A program made the translations under genes and the position numbers. The notes below the pieces were generated by a model that searched no databases, was not told the DNA's origin, and saw only the letters and a program-made list of their open reading frames with translations. This document shows, one piece after another, positions 49,888 to 57,432 of a stretch of 64,000 nt of DNA. Within the stretch, counting starts at the first letter, position 1; every line of letters starts with the position of its first letter. The stretch is from Gemmataceae bacterium (GTDB lineage: Bacteria > Planctomycetota > Planctomycetia > Gemmatales > Gemmataceae): contig JAIBBI010000004.1 of NCBI GenBank assembly GCA_019694755.1, positions 30,155 through 94,154 of the forward strand, written 5' to 3'.

Positions 49888-50498
49888 GCTTTGCTCGGCT
49901 TGGCAAGTTCCTTATTCCGGACCGCGAACGCGTTGGCCAGTTCCGGGGTGCGGAGTTCTTCGGGCAGGCTGACGAAGCCGGTGCGAACAGGGATCGGCAT
50001 GTCGATCGGCTGGCCCTTGGTCAGGTCCTTCATGCCGCGGACCTTGTCCTGAATCCGCATCAGGCCTTCGAGCAGCGCTTCCGGCCGGGGCGGGCAACCG
50101 GGCACGTACACGTCGACCGGCACCACGAGGTCGACGCCCTTAACGACGTTGTAGCCGTACTTGTAGTACGGCCCGCCGCCGCACGTGCAGGCCCCCATCG
50201 CGATGACGAATTTCGGGTCGGGCATCTGGTTGTAGAGCCGGCGGACCCGCGACGCCATCTTGAAGTTCACCGTGCCGGCTACGATCATCAGGTCGGCCTG
50301 CCGGGGCGTGGCGCGGAAGGCACCCGCTCCGAAGCGGTCGATGTCGTAACGGGGTGCGCCGACGGCCATCATTTCGATGGCGCAGCACGCGAGGCCGAAC
50401 GTCATGGGCCACATGCTCGATTGCCGGGCCCAGTTGATCGCCTGTTCCAGTGACGTCGTGACGACGCTTTCTTCCAGTCTTCCTTCAAGCCAACCCAT
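49884..50498 (-). CDS. nuoB: NADH-quinone oxidoreductase subunit B
   Basis: This is a 204-residue PSST-type subunit. The cluster N2 ligands are present: the adjacent Cys pair in [11 protein letters not shown], the Cys of [11 protein letters not shown], and the Cys of [15 protein letters not shown]. Together with NuoD it transfers electrons to quinone. It lies 37 bases after nuoA and overlaps nuoC at its 3' end. The C-terminus is about 30 residues longer than the shortest family members. Confidence 0.97.
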   Translation of the reverse strand: MGWLEGRLEESVVTTSLEQAINWARQSSMWPMTFGLACCAIEMMAVGAPRYDIDRFGAGAFRATPRQADLMIVAGTVNFKMASRVRRLYNQMPDPKFVIAMGACTCGGGPYYKYGYNVVKGVDLVVPVDVYVPGCPPRPEALLEGLMRIQDKVRGMKDLTKGQPIDMPIPVRTGFVSLPEELRTPELANAFAVRNKELAKPSKA

Positions 50499-50535
50499 TT
50501 CGACTCCCGGGGTTTTGCGGTGCAGGGTTGTGCAG

Positions 50536-50973
50536 TCAGTTCGAGGCTTTAGGCGTGCTCTGGGCGGCCAGGCTGCGGACCCAGTCGAGGTCGCCGCGCC
50601 GCCATAGGTATGCGAAGCCGACCAGCAGCACGCCGAAGAAGAACAGGATGTCGCCGAACGCGACCCATGCGAGCGTTTGGGCAGCAGTATTTCCCGCGTC
50701 GGCCGCGGCGACGTTCTGTCCGAACACGACAGCCCAAGGGAAGAAGAACGCCATTTCCACGTCGAAAATCACGAAAAGCAGTGCCACCACGTAGAACCGC
50801 AGGTCAAACTGGATCCACGCGCTGCCGATGGTCGGTTCGCCGCATTCGTAGATGGTGCCTTTTTCCGCGTCCATTTTCGCAGGGCGCAGTAGCTTTCCGA
50901 GCGTCAGGTTCGCGAAGACAAACCCGACGCCGATACCGGTGAAAAGAAGTATGTAACCGACGAGGGTGGTCAT
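50536..50973 (-). CDS. nuoA: NADH-quinone oxidoreductase subunit A
   Basis: This 145-residue protein has three membrane helices ([38 protein letters not shown] and [21 protein letters not shown] in outline). The conserved loop [22 protein letters not shown] in outline carries the Cys near the quinone cavity. ATG 50973 overlaps the nuoI stop (ATGA). The larger frame to 51336 in this phase is only an antisense-like extension inside nuoI. The last ten residues are polar. Confidence 0.95.
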   Translation of the reverse strand: MTTLVGYILLFTGIGVGFVFANLTLGKLLRPAKMDAEKGTIYECGEPTIGSAWIQFDLRFYVVALLFVIFDVEMAFFFPWAVVFGQNVAAADAGNTAAQTLAWVAFGDILFFFGVLLVGFAYLWRRGDLDWVRSLAAQSTPKASN

Positions 50974-51539
50974 GCGGGGGTACTCGCGGCAGGAGCGGCT
51001 TCGGCCGGCTTCGGCGGGTCGGGCTTCTTTTCCCAGACGGGCAGTGTGATCAGTTTCGACGCGGCGACGGCCGTCGGATTCAGCGTCGCCTGGCCCCACG
51101 CTGTTTCCAGCGGGAGCCGGGCGTAGTCGACGATGCAACCGTCGCGGCTGTAACAACTGATGTCGTGATTCGAGCCCATGAAAATACAGTCGACGGGGCA
51201 GGGGTCGACGCACAGGGCGCAGAACATGCACTTGGTGTAGTCGATGCGGAAGCCGGTGACTTTGAAGCCCTTGAGCGGGGGCGTCGCCTTTTCCTTGTCG
51301 ATGTAAATGCAGTCGACCGGGCAGGCCTTGGCACACTTGTCGCAGCCGATGCAGGTGGTCAGATCGAAGCGGTGAAAGCCGCGATACCGCGGTGCGACCG
51401 GCACGCCGTTCTCGGGGTACTCGAATCGCTGGGTAAACGTCTTACGGCGGTACGTCTGGAAGAAGTACCACAGCGTAACGTACATCCCCTGTCCGACGGT
51501 CGAGACGGCCTGGGAAACGTTCCGCAGCCAAGTTCGCAT
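50970..51539 (-). CDS. nuoI: NADH-quinone oxidoreductase subunit I (2x4Fe-4S)
   Basis: This protein has 189 residues from ATG 51539 (MRTWLRNVSQAV). The frame runs on to 51848, but the added 103 residues cross a terminator-like hairpin and look non-coding. The two clusters are bound by CIGCDKCAKACPVDC and CMFCALCVDPCPVDC. SRDGCIVDYARLPLE follows. It carries N6a and N6b electrons towards NuoB. Here nuoI is the first gene of the operon (order I-A-B-C-D), unlike the usual place between H and J. The C-terminal 30 residues are a Pro/Ala tail. Confidence 0.93.
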   Translation of the reverse strand: MRTWLRNVSQAVSTVGQGMYVTLWYFFQTYRRKTFTQRFEYPENGVPVAPRYRGFHRFDLTTCIGCDKCAKACPVDCIYIDKEKATPPLKGFKVTGFRIDYTKCMFCALCVDPCPVDCIFMGSNHDISCYSRDGCIVDYARLPLETAWGQATLNPTAVAASKLITLPVWEKKPDPPKPAEAAPAASTPA

Positions 51540-51614
51540 GGGCCTGATCCTGCAGGATTGATCGGCGTCGCGATCAGTATAGGTCTGTGCCGGGGTGGTA
51601 CTAGGGAGGGGAAA

Positions 51615-51684
51615 GAAAAATGGGCCGGGTCGATCCCGACGCCGCGCCTGACCGGACGCGATGTCGATACTCAACCCGGCCCAT
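51615..51684 (-). terminator. Extended hairpin with T run upstream of nuoI (attenuator or ncRNA end)
   Basis: On the minus strand a long imperfect hairpin runs from 51684 to 51620. The outer arms are ATGGGCCGGGTTGA and TCGACCCGGCCCAT (14 pairs, one G-U), with inner paired blocks CGAC/GTCG and CGCG/CGCG. Directly after it come five T, C and three T. This is terminator geometry, but it lies 80-145 bases before nuoI, where nothing obvious on this strand needs terminating. Confidence 0.6.
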
Positions 51685-51860
51685 ACCGGCGAAAGCCGCG
51701 GAGGTTGCGCGCGGCCCCGCTCCGTTTCAGAAGGCCCGTGCGGGGTGGTGCCTTCCATAAGTCGCCCGTGGGGTTCACCGGGCGCTTCCACCTCTGCTCC
51801 ATCGCGGATTTCGCGAGCCCGCGCGGCGGAAATGACTTGGGTTGCCAAATGAACCGCAAT
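51685..51860 (-). ncRNA. Candidate structured leader or small RNA upstream of nuoI
   Basis: The 520-base stretch between nuoI (51539) and clpS (52060) has no convincing gene. Just upstream of the terminator-like hairpin, the minus strand can form several GC-rich stems: GCGCCCG/CGGGCG, GAAGGC/GCCTTC, CGGAG/CTCCG and CGGC/GCCG around TTTC. This could be a regulated leader of the nuo operon or a free RNA. I did not recognise a known riboswitch, RNase P, tmRNA or 6S consensus. Confidence 0.3.
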
Positions 51861-52045
51861 AACTGTGCCTGATTGTGAAGAATCTGCGATCCTCGATCAC
51901 AACCGATATCCGGGGAAAGGCTTGCGTCGTCGGGTGGAAACGGCGATAATACCCGCCGCCGACCGATCTGGCGATCCTGTGCCGCATTATCGGACATGGT
52001 GTATCGTTCATGCGGACCGGCCACACGTCGACGACGTGGTTCGCC

Positions 52046-52050
52046 GGAGG
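52046..52050 (+). promoter_or_regulatory. Ribosome binding site supporting the GTG start of clpS
   Basis: GGAGG ends nine bases before GTG 52060. It is the best Shine-Dalgarno match in the region and decides the start in a frame that is open back to 51865. Confidence 0.6.
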
Positions 52051-52059
52051 GCGATTGCC

Positions 52060-52398
52060 GTGCCCGATTCTCCGATTGTCACCCCGACCCGGCCCCGAAC
52101 GGTTCCGCGAGATTCCACTCGCATGCTTCCGCCCTATCACGTCATCATCCTGAACGACGACCATCATTCGTTCGAGTTTGTGATTCATGTTCTGCGCGAA
52201 GTGTTCCGCCATACCGTCGAGCAGGCGTTTACCCTGACAAAAGAAGCCCACGACAAAGGCCGGGCTGTCGTCTGGACTGGGAACAAAGAAGTTGCGGAGT
52301 TGAAAGCTGAGCAAGTCGCGACCTTTCACGAGACCCGCGAACGCGACGGTGCGAAACTCGGACCCATCGGCTGCGTGATCGAACCCGCTCCGGGGTGA
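52060..52398 (+). CDS. clpS: ClpS-type adaptor of the ATP-dependent Clp protease
   Basis: This protein has 112 residues from GTG 52060. The frame is open to 51865, but the earlier part lacks a ribosome binding site and runs into the structured region. The ClpS core starts near residue 25: YHVIILNDDHHSFEFVIHVLREVF, then KEAHDKGRAVVWTGNKEVAELKAEQV. LNDD and the DDHHS loop form the N-degron pocket, and the first 24 residues are the flexible arm that enters ClpA or ClpC. It delivers N-end-rule substrates to the protease. No clpA or clpC is adjacent. Confidence 0.88.
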   Translation: MPDSPIVTPTRPRTVPRDSTRMLPPYHVIILNDDHHSFEFVIHVLREVFRHTVEQAFTLTKEAHDKGRAVVWTGNKEVAELKAEQVATFHETRERDGAKLGPIGCVIEPAPG

Positions 52399-52409
52399 AG
52401 TAGAAATTG

Positions 52410-52575
52410 GCCGCAGATAAACACAGATGACCGCGGATCAAAACGGACTGTATTTCAGGTAAATTCTAGTTTGCCGAGTTGCAAGTAAAAGCAGACGGGT
52501 TGAAGCTCTGCCGACAACAGATAACACTTCTGAACTCCGACTTCTGATCTGCGTTTATCCGTGTTCATCTGTGGC
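52410..52575. repeat. Inverted pair of a 31-base CAGAT/AACAC-type element
   Basis: The left arm 52410-52440 and the reverse complement of 52545-52575 agree at 25 of 31 positions; five of the six differences are transitions. Each arm is itself built of CAGATNAACAC-like blocks. The 104 bases between are AT-richer than the surroundings. The pair fills the 200-base gap between clpS and the epimerase gene. Confidence 0.65.
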
Positions 52576-52598
52576 AAAATCGCGTTGAGACCAATCCC

Positions 52599-53435
52599 AT
52601 GAAGTCATTACCCGTCGGTGTGTGCAGTTGGTCGCTGCAGGTCACAAGCGTTCCCGAGTTGGCCGGCTTTCTTTCGCAGTTGGGGCTCGCTCACGTGCAG
52701 ATCGCGTGTGGCGACCCGCATCACGCGAGCTGGAGCGAGGGCGATGCCATGCCGGCCGCGGCAAAAGCCGCGGGTTTCACGATGACGGGGGCGATGCTCG
52801 GCTTTTCGGGCGAGGACTACACGTCTCCCGCGATCATCCGGCAGACCGGCGGATTCGGGCCCGCCGACCGCCGGACCGAGCGACTCGACTGTCTCGCCTG
52901 GGGGCTGGCCCGGACCCGGGAGTTGGGGCTTCAGGATCTCTCGCTGCACGCCGGGTTCATTCCCGCTGTCGGTGATGCGGAACGCCCGGCCTTCCTCGAG
53001 ACGCTCCGCAAGGCGGCCCTGATGGCGTCTGACGCCGGCGTGACACTGGCATTCGAAACCGGTCAGGAGACGGCCGACCTGCTCAAGCAGACGCTCGACG
53101 AATTGGCCGCCCCCAGCCTGATGATCAACTTCGACCCGGCGAACATGCTCCTTTACGACATGGGCGATCCGCTGCGGGCGGTGGAACTGCTCGCGCCATA
53201 CATCCGCAGCGTCCACGTGAAAGACGCCAATCGGCCGACGAAACATGGAGAGTGGGGCACCGAATTGCCTCTGGGAAAAGGGCAGGTGGGGATCAAGGAG
53301 TACATTGCCGCGCTGTGGAAGGTCGGCTACCGCGGCCCGCTCTGCATCGAGCGCGAAGTCGGCAACCAGAAGGAGCGCTTCGCCGACATCGCCCACGGCG
53401 TTGTCGTCGTTCGAGACGCGATCTCAGCGTTGTGA
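52599..53435 (+). CDS. Sugar phosphate isomerase/epimerase-like TIM-barrel protein
   Basis: This is a 278-residue protein of the xylose-isomerase-like (AP endonuclease 2) TIM-barrel family. It opens LPVGVCSWSLQ. Metal and active-site positions can be seen in LSLHAGFIP, LAFETGQE (Glu), INFDPANM (Asp), SVHVKDAN (His) and LCIERE (Glu). Such proteins isomerise or epimerise sugars, inosose and similar, with a divalent metal. The substrate is not evident and no sugar operon surrounds it. Its 3' end overlaps the convergent gene by 12 bases. Confidence 0.85.
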   Translation: MKSLPVGVCSWSLQVTSVPELAGFLSQLGLAHVQIACGDPHHASWSEGDAMPAAAKAAGFTMTGAMLGFSGEDYTSPAIIRQTGGFGPADRRTERLDCLAWGLARTRELGLQDLSLHAGFIPAVGDAERPAFLETLRKAALMASDAGVTLAFETGQETADLLKQTLDELAAPSLMINFDPANMLLYDMGDPLRAVELLAPYIRSVHVKDANRPTKHGEWGTELPLGKGQVGIKEYIAALWKVGYRGPLCIEREVGNQKERFADIAHGVVVVRDAISAL

Positions 53436-54230
53436 CGTGAGAAAGTAAGGGTGAACCGGGATCGCGGCAGGATTCGGGTTCTTCGACGAGCCTTTCGGCT
53501 CCTTGCAACACGGACAATCTTCGAAAGTCAGCCGTTGCGGCGGGTGCCAGGCATGCGCCAGGCTGAGGTGTTTGTTGATGTAAGGGTTTCGGGATCGATC
53601 GAAGAAAAAGTCCTCGGGATAGGTGGCTCGCGGGCGAGTCGTCTCGGCATCGAGCAACCCGGCATACACCGCGGCTTCGAGTACGACCTCCGAGCAGAAG
53701 TACGACTCCTTCGGCCCGGCCGACTTGCCCATCCAGTTCGTCCGGATCGGGCCGCGTGACCTCAGGAGAGTTCCCTGGCCGAGCAGTCGCCAGACGGCGT
53801 ATTCCTTGTTCCGCTCGGAGATAGCGAACTCCGTCAGCCGTTTGTTCTCTTCGTCAGAGATCGGGCAGATGCGTCTGCGAATCCAGACCGGTCCGCGATG
53901 GCAGGAGTGAAACTTCAACCGGTCTTCGGCCGCACAGACTTCTACGATCAGGCTGTCGTCCGGCCCCGCTTCGAGGACCCCAAAGGTGCCGTCGGGCAGT
54001 TTCACGACGATCCCGGAATGGTCCGGTGGACCGGCAAGCGCGATCTTATAGCCGATCTTCCAGAAGAGATTTCCGTCGTAGTTATAGAAGACCATGTCGC
54101 CGGCCTGCGGGACGTACGGCGTCGATGGCCCTCGGAGCGTCCGGTCGAGACAGTAAGCCGGCTGATACAAGTCGCCGGCCGGTGATGCCGCCACGCCCAG
54201 TAACGCAACAAAAAAAATCGCTCCGCGCAT
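53424..54230 (-). CDS. Secreted YiiX-like permuted papain-fold cysteine amidase
   Basis: This protein has 268 residues from ATG 54230. Residues 1-18 (MRGAIFFVALLGVAASPA) are a signal peptide. The permuted NlpC/P60 (YiiX/YebB) order is seen: AGDMVFYNYDGN, then PPDHSGIVV with the His, and near the C-terminal half SYFCSEVVLEAAVYAGL with the catalytic Cys. NWMGKSAGPKESYFCSE matches the usual spacing. Members hydrolyse amide or thioester bonds, in some cases in peptidoglycan or lipids. The C-terminal Cys pair in EDCPCCKEP is unusual. The exact substrate is unknown. Confidence 0.75.
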   Translation of the reverse strand: MRGAIFFVALLGVAASPAGDLYQPAYCLDRTLRGPSTPYVPQAGDMVFYNYDGNLFWKIGYKIALAGPPDHSGIVVKLPDGTFGVLEAGPDDSLIVEVCAAEDRLKFHSCHRGPVWIRRRICPISDEENKRLTEFAISERNKEYAVWRLLGQGTLLRSRGPIRTNWMGKSAGPKESYFCSEVVLEAAVYAGLLDAETTRPRATYPEDFFFDRSRNPYINKHLSLAHAWHPPQRLTFEDCPCCKEPKGSSKNPNPAAIPVHPYFLTSQR

Positions 54231-54399
54231 CCAACCCCCGCGCCCGGACCAGGTGGTTCGCTTTGTATCAGCCCGAAACCGGTGCCGACTCAATCCGGAT
54301 TGGAAAGGTCGTGAGTCGCAGTGCGTTCGGCTGCAGCGAATTCGGCGCGTGCGGTGCAACAGAAGTCACACGCAGAGCCAGCAAAGTGGGTAGACTGTC

Positions 54400-54482
54400 C
54401 GCAAAGAGGAGTTGCGGGATCGACCGGTCCAACCGTCAGAATTGGCAGCAACGGCCGGGCCATCACAAGCCCGGCCGTTTTC
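54400..54482 (+). ncRNA. Candidate small RNA ending in an orphan terminator
   Basis: Between the starts and stops of two minus-strand genes the plus strand has a CCGCAA-AGAGGAG-TTGCGG hairpin with a purine-rich loop, a GACCGGTC palindrome, a CCAA/TTGG hairpin and then the terminator at 54450-54479. No coding frame links them. A TAGACT box precedes them, with no good -35 box. It could be a roughly 80-base RNA, though this is speculative. Confidence 0.3.
54450..54482 (+). terminator. Orphan intrinsic terminator on the plus strand
   Basis: An 11-base stem AACGGCCGGGC / GCCCGGCCGTT has an eight-base loop and is followed by a T run (TTTT including the stem end). It points along the plus strand, while both neighbouring genes are on the minus strand. 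A second use as a weak minus-strand stop for the MFS gene (stop at 54502) is possible. Confidence 0.6.
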
Positions 54483-54501
54483 GTATTTCCAATCACCCTG
54501 A

Positions 54502-55950
54502 TCAATCGTGAGCCGCGTTCGGATCCGGTTCAGGTAGGAAGAACGAGAGAATAACTCCGGCTAGAGTCACGCAGAAAGCAACGCAGGCAGCGACGAATGC
54601 GAACTTTTGCGGGCTGGTCTCACCGGGCACAAAAGACTGTGCCGCAAGAATACTCGTCACCGCCGCGAACGCGGTACCGATCATCCGCCCGCCGATATTG
54701 GCGGCAAAGCTCTCGCCCGTACCGCGCAGGTGGACAGGGTACGCCAGCGGGAGGTAGTTGCCCCAGAAGCTGAACTGCGAGACGGTGAACAGCCCGGCGA
54801 GAAACACGCCGATCGACACTGTTGTAATGGGCAGCTTGCCTAGCCGCATGGAAGACAAATCGATCTCGGTAAAGACCCGGTTCTCGACATTCAGGAAGAA
54901 GTAGAAGACAAGTGGCACGACAAACAGCGCGGGGATCTGGAAGATCCGCAGGAGCCCGCGCCGCGAGGCAACCCGGACAGCCGCGAGCGCGAGCAAGAAC
55001 CGGCCGACGAGCCCGCCGATTTCCTGGACCTTCACGTGGTCGCTGGCCGTCTTCTGCTCGATTTCGCGTTGCTTTGGCGGTGGGAGCCCAGCCGTCTTCT
55101 CTTTCACCATTGTGAGGCCGGGAACGATCTCGGGGATTTGTTGGATCGCTCCGAATGCCACGCCATACGCACACGCGAACATCAAGGTGGTCACAATCGT
55201 GGTTGTTCGGTGTTCGGGAGCAAAAAGGGCGGCTAGGCTCGGGCGCTTGAGCAGACCGGCTTCCTTCTTTTGCTGCCATACAGGAGACTCAGGCAGGAAC
55301 GGCCGGATGAGCAGTAGTGGCAGCGCTGGGATCAGGCCCGACATCAGCGTGTACCGCCAAGCTTCGTGCGAGTGCTTCTCGCCGATAGTTCCCCACCACG
55401 ATGCTGCCCACCCGGGCACGGCGATGGACGGCAGATTGCCCGCGTAGTCCAGCAGGAAGGAGTTGGCGATGGCGACGAGCAACCCTCCGACCGATGAAAA
55501 CGCCTGCGTGTATCCCAGTACCCGCTCGCGCTGCTTCGGCTCCGGAAACAGCTCGGCGAGCCAAGCGATGGCAGCCACGAATTCGACGCAAACGCCGATG
55601 AACGTAGTGCAGCGCAGAGCGAGTAACATGGGCAATGAAGTGGCGAATCCCGCGAGAAACGCGGAAACGGAGTAGAGCAGGATCGACCACGTGAGCACGC
55701 GACGACGACCCAGCCGGTCAGTGAGCCAGCCGCCAAACAGGCCGATAAGCCCGCCCGCCGCAGCCGGGACGTAGAACATGAGCGCGCGCCATTGGCTGAC
55801 GAACGCCGGGAAAGCCGGGTCGGTCGGGGCGATTCCACCTAGTTCAAGAATGGCGGGCCGCAGAATGAGCGGCAGCATGAGCAGTTCGTAGATATCGAAC
55901 GCGAAGCCGATCGCGGCGATGACGACGATCAGCCATTTGGTCATGGACAA
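54502..55950 (-). CDS. Major facilitator superfamily transporter
   Basis: This protein has 482 residues from TTG 55950, which has AAGGAG seven bases upstream; ATG 55944 is the alternative, 13 bases from it. About twelve membrane helices are visible, with the MFS loop motif GGWLTDRLGRRRVLTW between helices 2 and 3 and the sugar-porter-like PESPVW after helix 6. FDIYELLMLPLI in helix 1 resembles metabolite:H+ symporters. A long central loop with EKTAGLPPPKQREIEQKTASD is unusual. The substrate is not evident. It follows ugd on the same strand after a palindrome. Confidence 0.88.
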   Translation of the reverse strand: MSMTKWLIVVIAAIGFAFDIYELLMLPLILRPAILELGGIAPTDPAFPAFVSQWRALMFYVPAAAGGLIGLFGGWLTDRLGRRRVLTWSILLYSVSAFLAGFATSLPMLLALRCTTFIGVCVEFVAAIAWLAELFPEPKQRERVLGYTQAFSSVGGLLVAIANSFLLDYAGNLPSIAVPGWAASWWGTIGEKHSHEAWRYTLMSGLIPALPLLLIRPFLPESPVWQQKKEAGLLKRPSLAALFAPEHRTTTIVTTLMFACAYGVAFGAIQQIPEIVPGLTMVKEKTAGLPPPKQREIEQKTASDHVKVQEIGGLVGRFLLALAAVRVASRRGLLRIFQIPALFVVPLVFYFFLNVENRVFTEIDLSSMRLGKLPITTVSIGVFLAGLFTVSQFSFWGNYLPLAYPVHLRGTGESFAANIGGRMIGTAFAAVTSILAAQSFVPGETSPQKFAFVAACVAFCVTLAGVILSFFLPEPDPNAAHD

Positions 55951-55957
55951 GTGCGGT

Positions 55958-55963
55958 CTCCTT
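55958..55963 (-). promoter_or_regulatory. Ribosome binding site favouring a TTG start for the MFS gene
   Basis: AAGGAG on the minus strand is seven bases before TTG 55950 and 13 bases before ATG 55944. The spacing favours the TTG. Confidence 0.5.
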
Positions 55964-55976
55964 CCGACACATGTAA

Positions 55977-56032
55977 GCCGCGACGCGCAGCGGAGCGGTG
56001 GCCCGTGCCCACGCTCCGCTGTGCGTCGCGGC
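55977..56032. repeat. Long near-perfect inverted repeat between ugd and the MFS gene
   Basis: Arms 55977-55997 and 56012-56032 pair at 20 of 21 positions around a 14-base loop. It lies six bases after the ugd stop, without a T run. It looks like a REP-type palindrome, or an element that separates ugd from the downstream gene. Confidence 0.65.
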
Positions 56033-56037
56033 CAACC

Positions 56038-57363
56038 TTATTTCCCCCGGCCGATTGCGTAGTAGGTGAACCCTGCTGCTTGCAGTGACTTCGGGTCGTA
56101 CAGATTCCGGCCGTCGAAGATCACTCGGTCTTTCACCCGCGTCTTGATCAGGTCGAAGTCCGGTTGGCGGAACTCGGGCCACTCGGTGACCAACACCAGC
56201 GCGTCGGCCCCGGTCAGCACATCGTATGGCCGGTCGGCATATGTGAGCTTGTCGCCGTATTCGGCCTTTACGTTGGCCATGGCCTCGGGGTCGTGAACCT
56301 GGCATTTCACCCCGGCCGCGAGCATCTCGTCGATGAACGTCAGGGCCGGGGCTTCGCGGATGTCGTCGGTCTTCGGCTTGAACGCCAGGCCCCAGACGGC
56401 GAGAGTCTTGCCCTTCAGCTTCGGGCCGTAGTGTGCCTTGACCTTGGCGGCGAGTACCTGCTTCTGCCGGCGGTTGACCTCGTCCACCGACTCCATCAAA
56501 GTCAGCTCCAGCCCGTTGCGCTGGCCCAGGGCGATGATTGCTTTCACGTCCTTGGGGAAGCAGCTGCCTCCGTAGCCCGGGCCGGGGTGCAGGAACTGAA
56601 AGCCGATCCGCTGATCGTGGCCCATGCCCTTGCGGACGTCATTCACATCCGCGCCGAGGCGGTCGCAAAGGTTGGCCATTTCGTTGATGAAGCTGATCTT
56701 GGTCGCCAGCATGGCATTGGCGGCGTACTTCGTCATCTCCGCACTTTCGGGGGTCATGACGAGGAACGGCCGCTCGGTACGGAGGAACGGCGCGTAGAGC
56801 TGACGAAGCGCCTCGGCAGTTTCATCATTGCGGACGCCCACCACCACGCGATCGGGCTTCATGAAGTCGTCGAGGGCGGCCCCTTCCTTGAGAAACTCGG
56901 GATTCGAAGCGACTTCGACGCCGACCGGGCAGCCCTCCTTGGCAAGCAGTTCAGTGACGGCCTTGTTCGTGCCGACCGGGACCGTCGACTTCGTGACTAC
57001 GATTTTGCCCGGGGCAGCGGCCGGGTTGGCCTTCAAGGTCGCGGCGATCGCCTTTGTGACGGCCCACACGGCCGAGAGGTCGGCATCGCCGGCATCGGAT
57101 TGAGGGGTGCCGACCGCCAGGAAAATGATCTGGGCCGGGAGTACGCCCGAGGCCAGATCGGTCGTGAATTTCAGTCGGCCTTCCTTGCGGTTCCGCTGGA
57201 CGAGCTCCAGCAAGCCCGGTTCGTAGATCGGGAGTTTTCCGCCCTCGAGCGTGGCAATCTTCCCGGCATCCTTGTCGATTCCGACGACATCGTTGCCGCT
57301 CTCCGCGAAACAGGTCGCCGTGACGAGCCCGACATATCCCGTGCCAATGACTGCGATTTTCAT
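56038..57363 (-). CDS. ugd: UDP-glucose 6-dehydrogenase
   Basis: This protein has 441 residues from ATG 57363; the apparent 1217-residue frame is only antisense to the next gene. The N-terminal NAD motif is MKIAVIGTGYVGLVTATCFAE. EPGLLELVQRN and FLAVGTPQ follow, then STVPVGTNKAV, ASNPEFLKEG and the active-site Cys in PGYGGSCFPKDVKA. The C-terminal part has WGLAFKPKTDDIREAPAL. It oxidises UDP-glucose to UDP-glucuronate for exopolysaccharide or cell-envelope sugars. It is divergent from the DUF4139 gene with 69 bases between. Confidence 0.97.
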   Translation of the reverse strand: MKIAVIGTGYVGLVTATCFAESGNDVVGIDKDAGKIATLEGGKLPIYEPGLLELVQRNRKEGRLKFTTDLASGVLPAQIIFLAVGTPQSDAGDADLSAVWAVTKAIAATLKANPAAAPGKIVVTKSTVPVGTNKAVTELLAKEGCPVGVEVASNPEFLKEGAALDDFMKPDRVVVGVRNDETAEALRQLYAPFLRTERPFLVMTPESAEMTKYAANAMLATKISFINEMANLCDRLGADVNDVRKGMGHDQRIGFQFLHPGPGYGGSCFPKDVKAIIALGQRNGLELTLMESVDEVNRRQKQVLAAKVKAHYGPKLKGKTLAVWGLAFKPKTDDIREAPALTFIDEMLAAGVKCQVHDPEAMANVKAEYGDKLTYADRPYDVLTGADALVLVTEWPEFRQPDFDLIKTRVKDRVIFDGRNLYDPKSLQAAGFTYYAIGRGK

Positions 57364-57369
57364 GGTGAT

Positions 57370-57398
57370 ACTGTACAAAAACTCTTTCGCGGGGTCAT
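57370..57398 (-). promoter_or_regulatory. Putative promoter for ugd giving a leaderless transcript
   Basis: On the minus strand ATGACC (57398-57393) and TACAGT (57375-57370) are 17 bases apart. The expected start point falls on or next to the ugd ATG, and no Shine-Dalgarno sequence is seen before that ATG. Both boxes match only 4/6. Confidence 0.3.
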
Positions 57399-57432
57399 TC
57401 GTCGTAGTGATGTGTCCCCCAGGGAGTCGGAT

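Noticed and set aside
51540..51848. 103-residue N-terminal extension of NuoI
   Set aside because: NuoI proteins do not have it, composition looks non-coding, and it spans a terminator-like hairpin.
56164..57432. 5' extension of the DUF4139 frame to 1142 residues
   Set aside because: The part before 57433 is antisense to ugd, while a signal peptide and ribosome binding site mark 57433.
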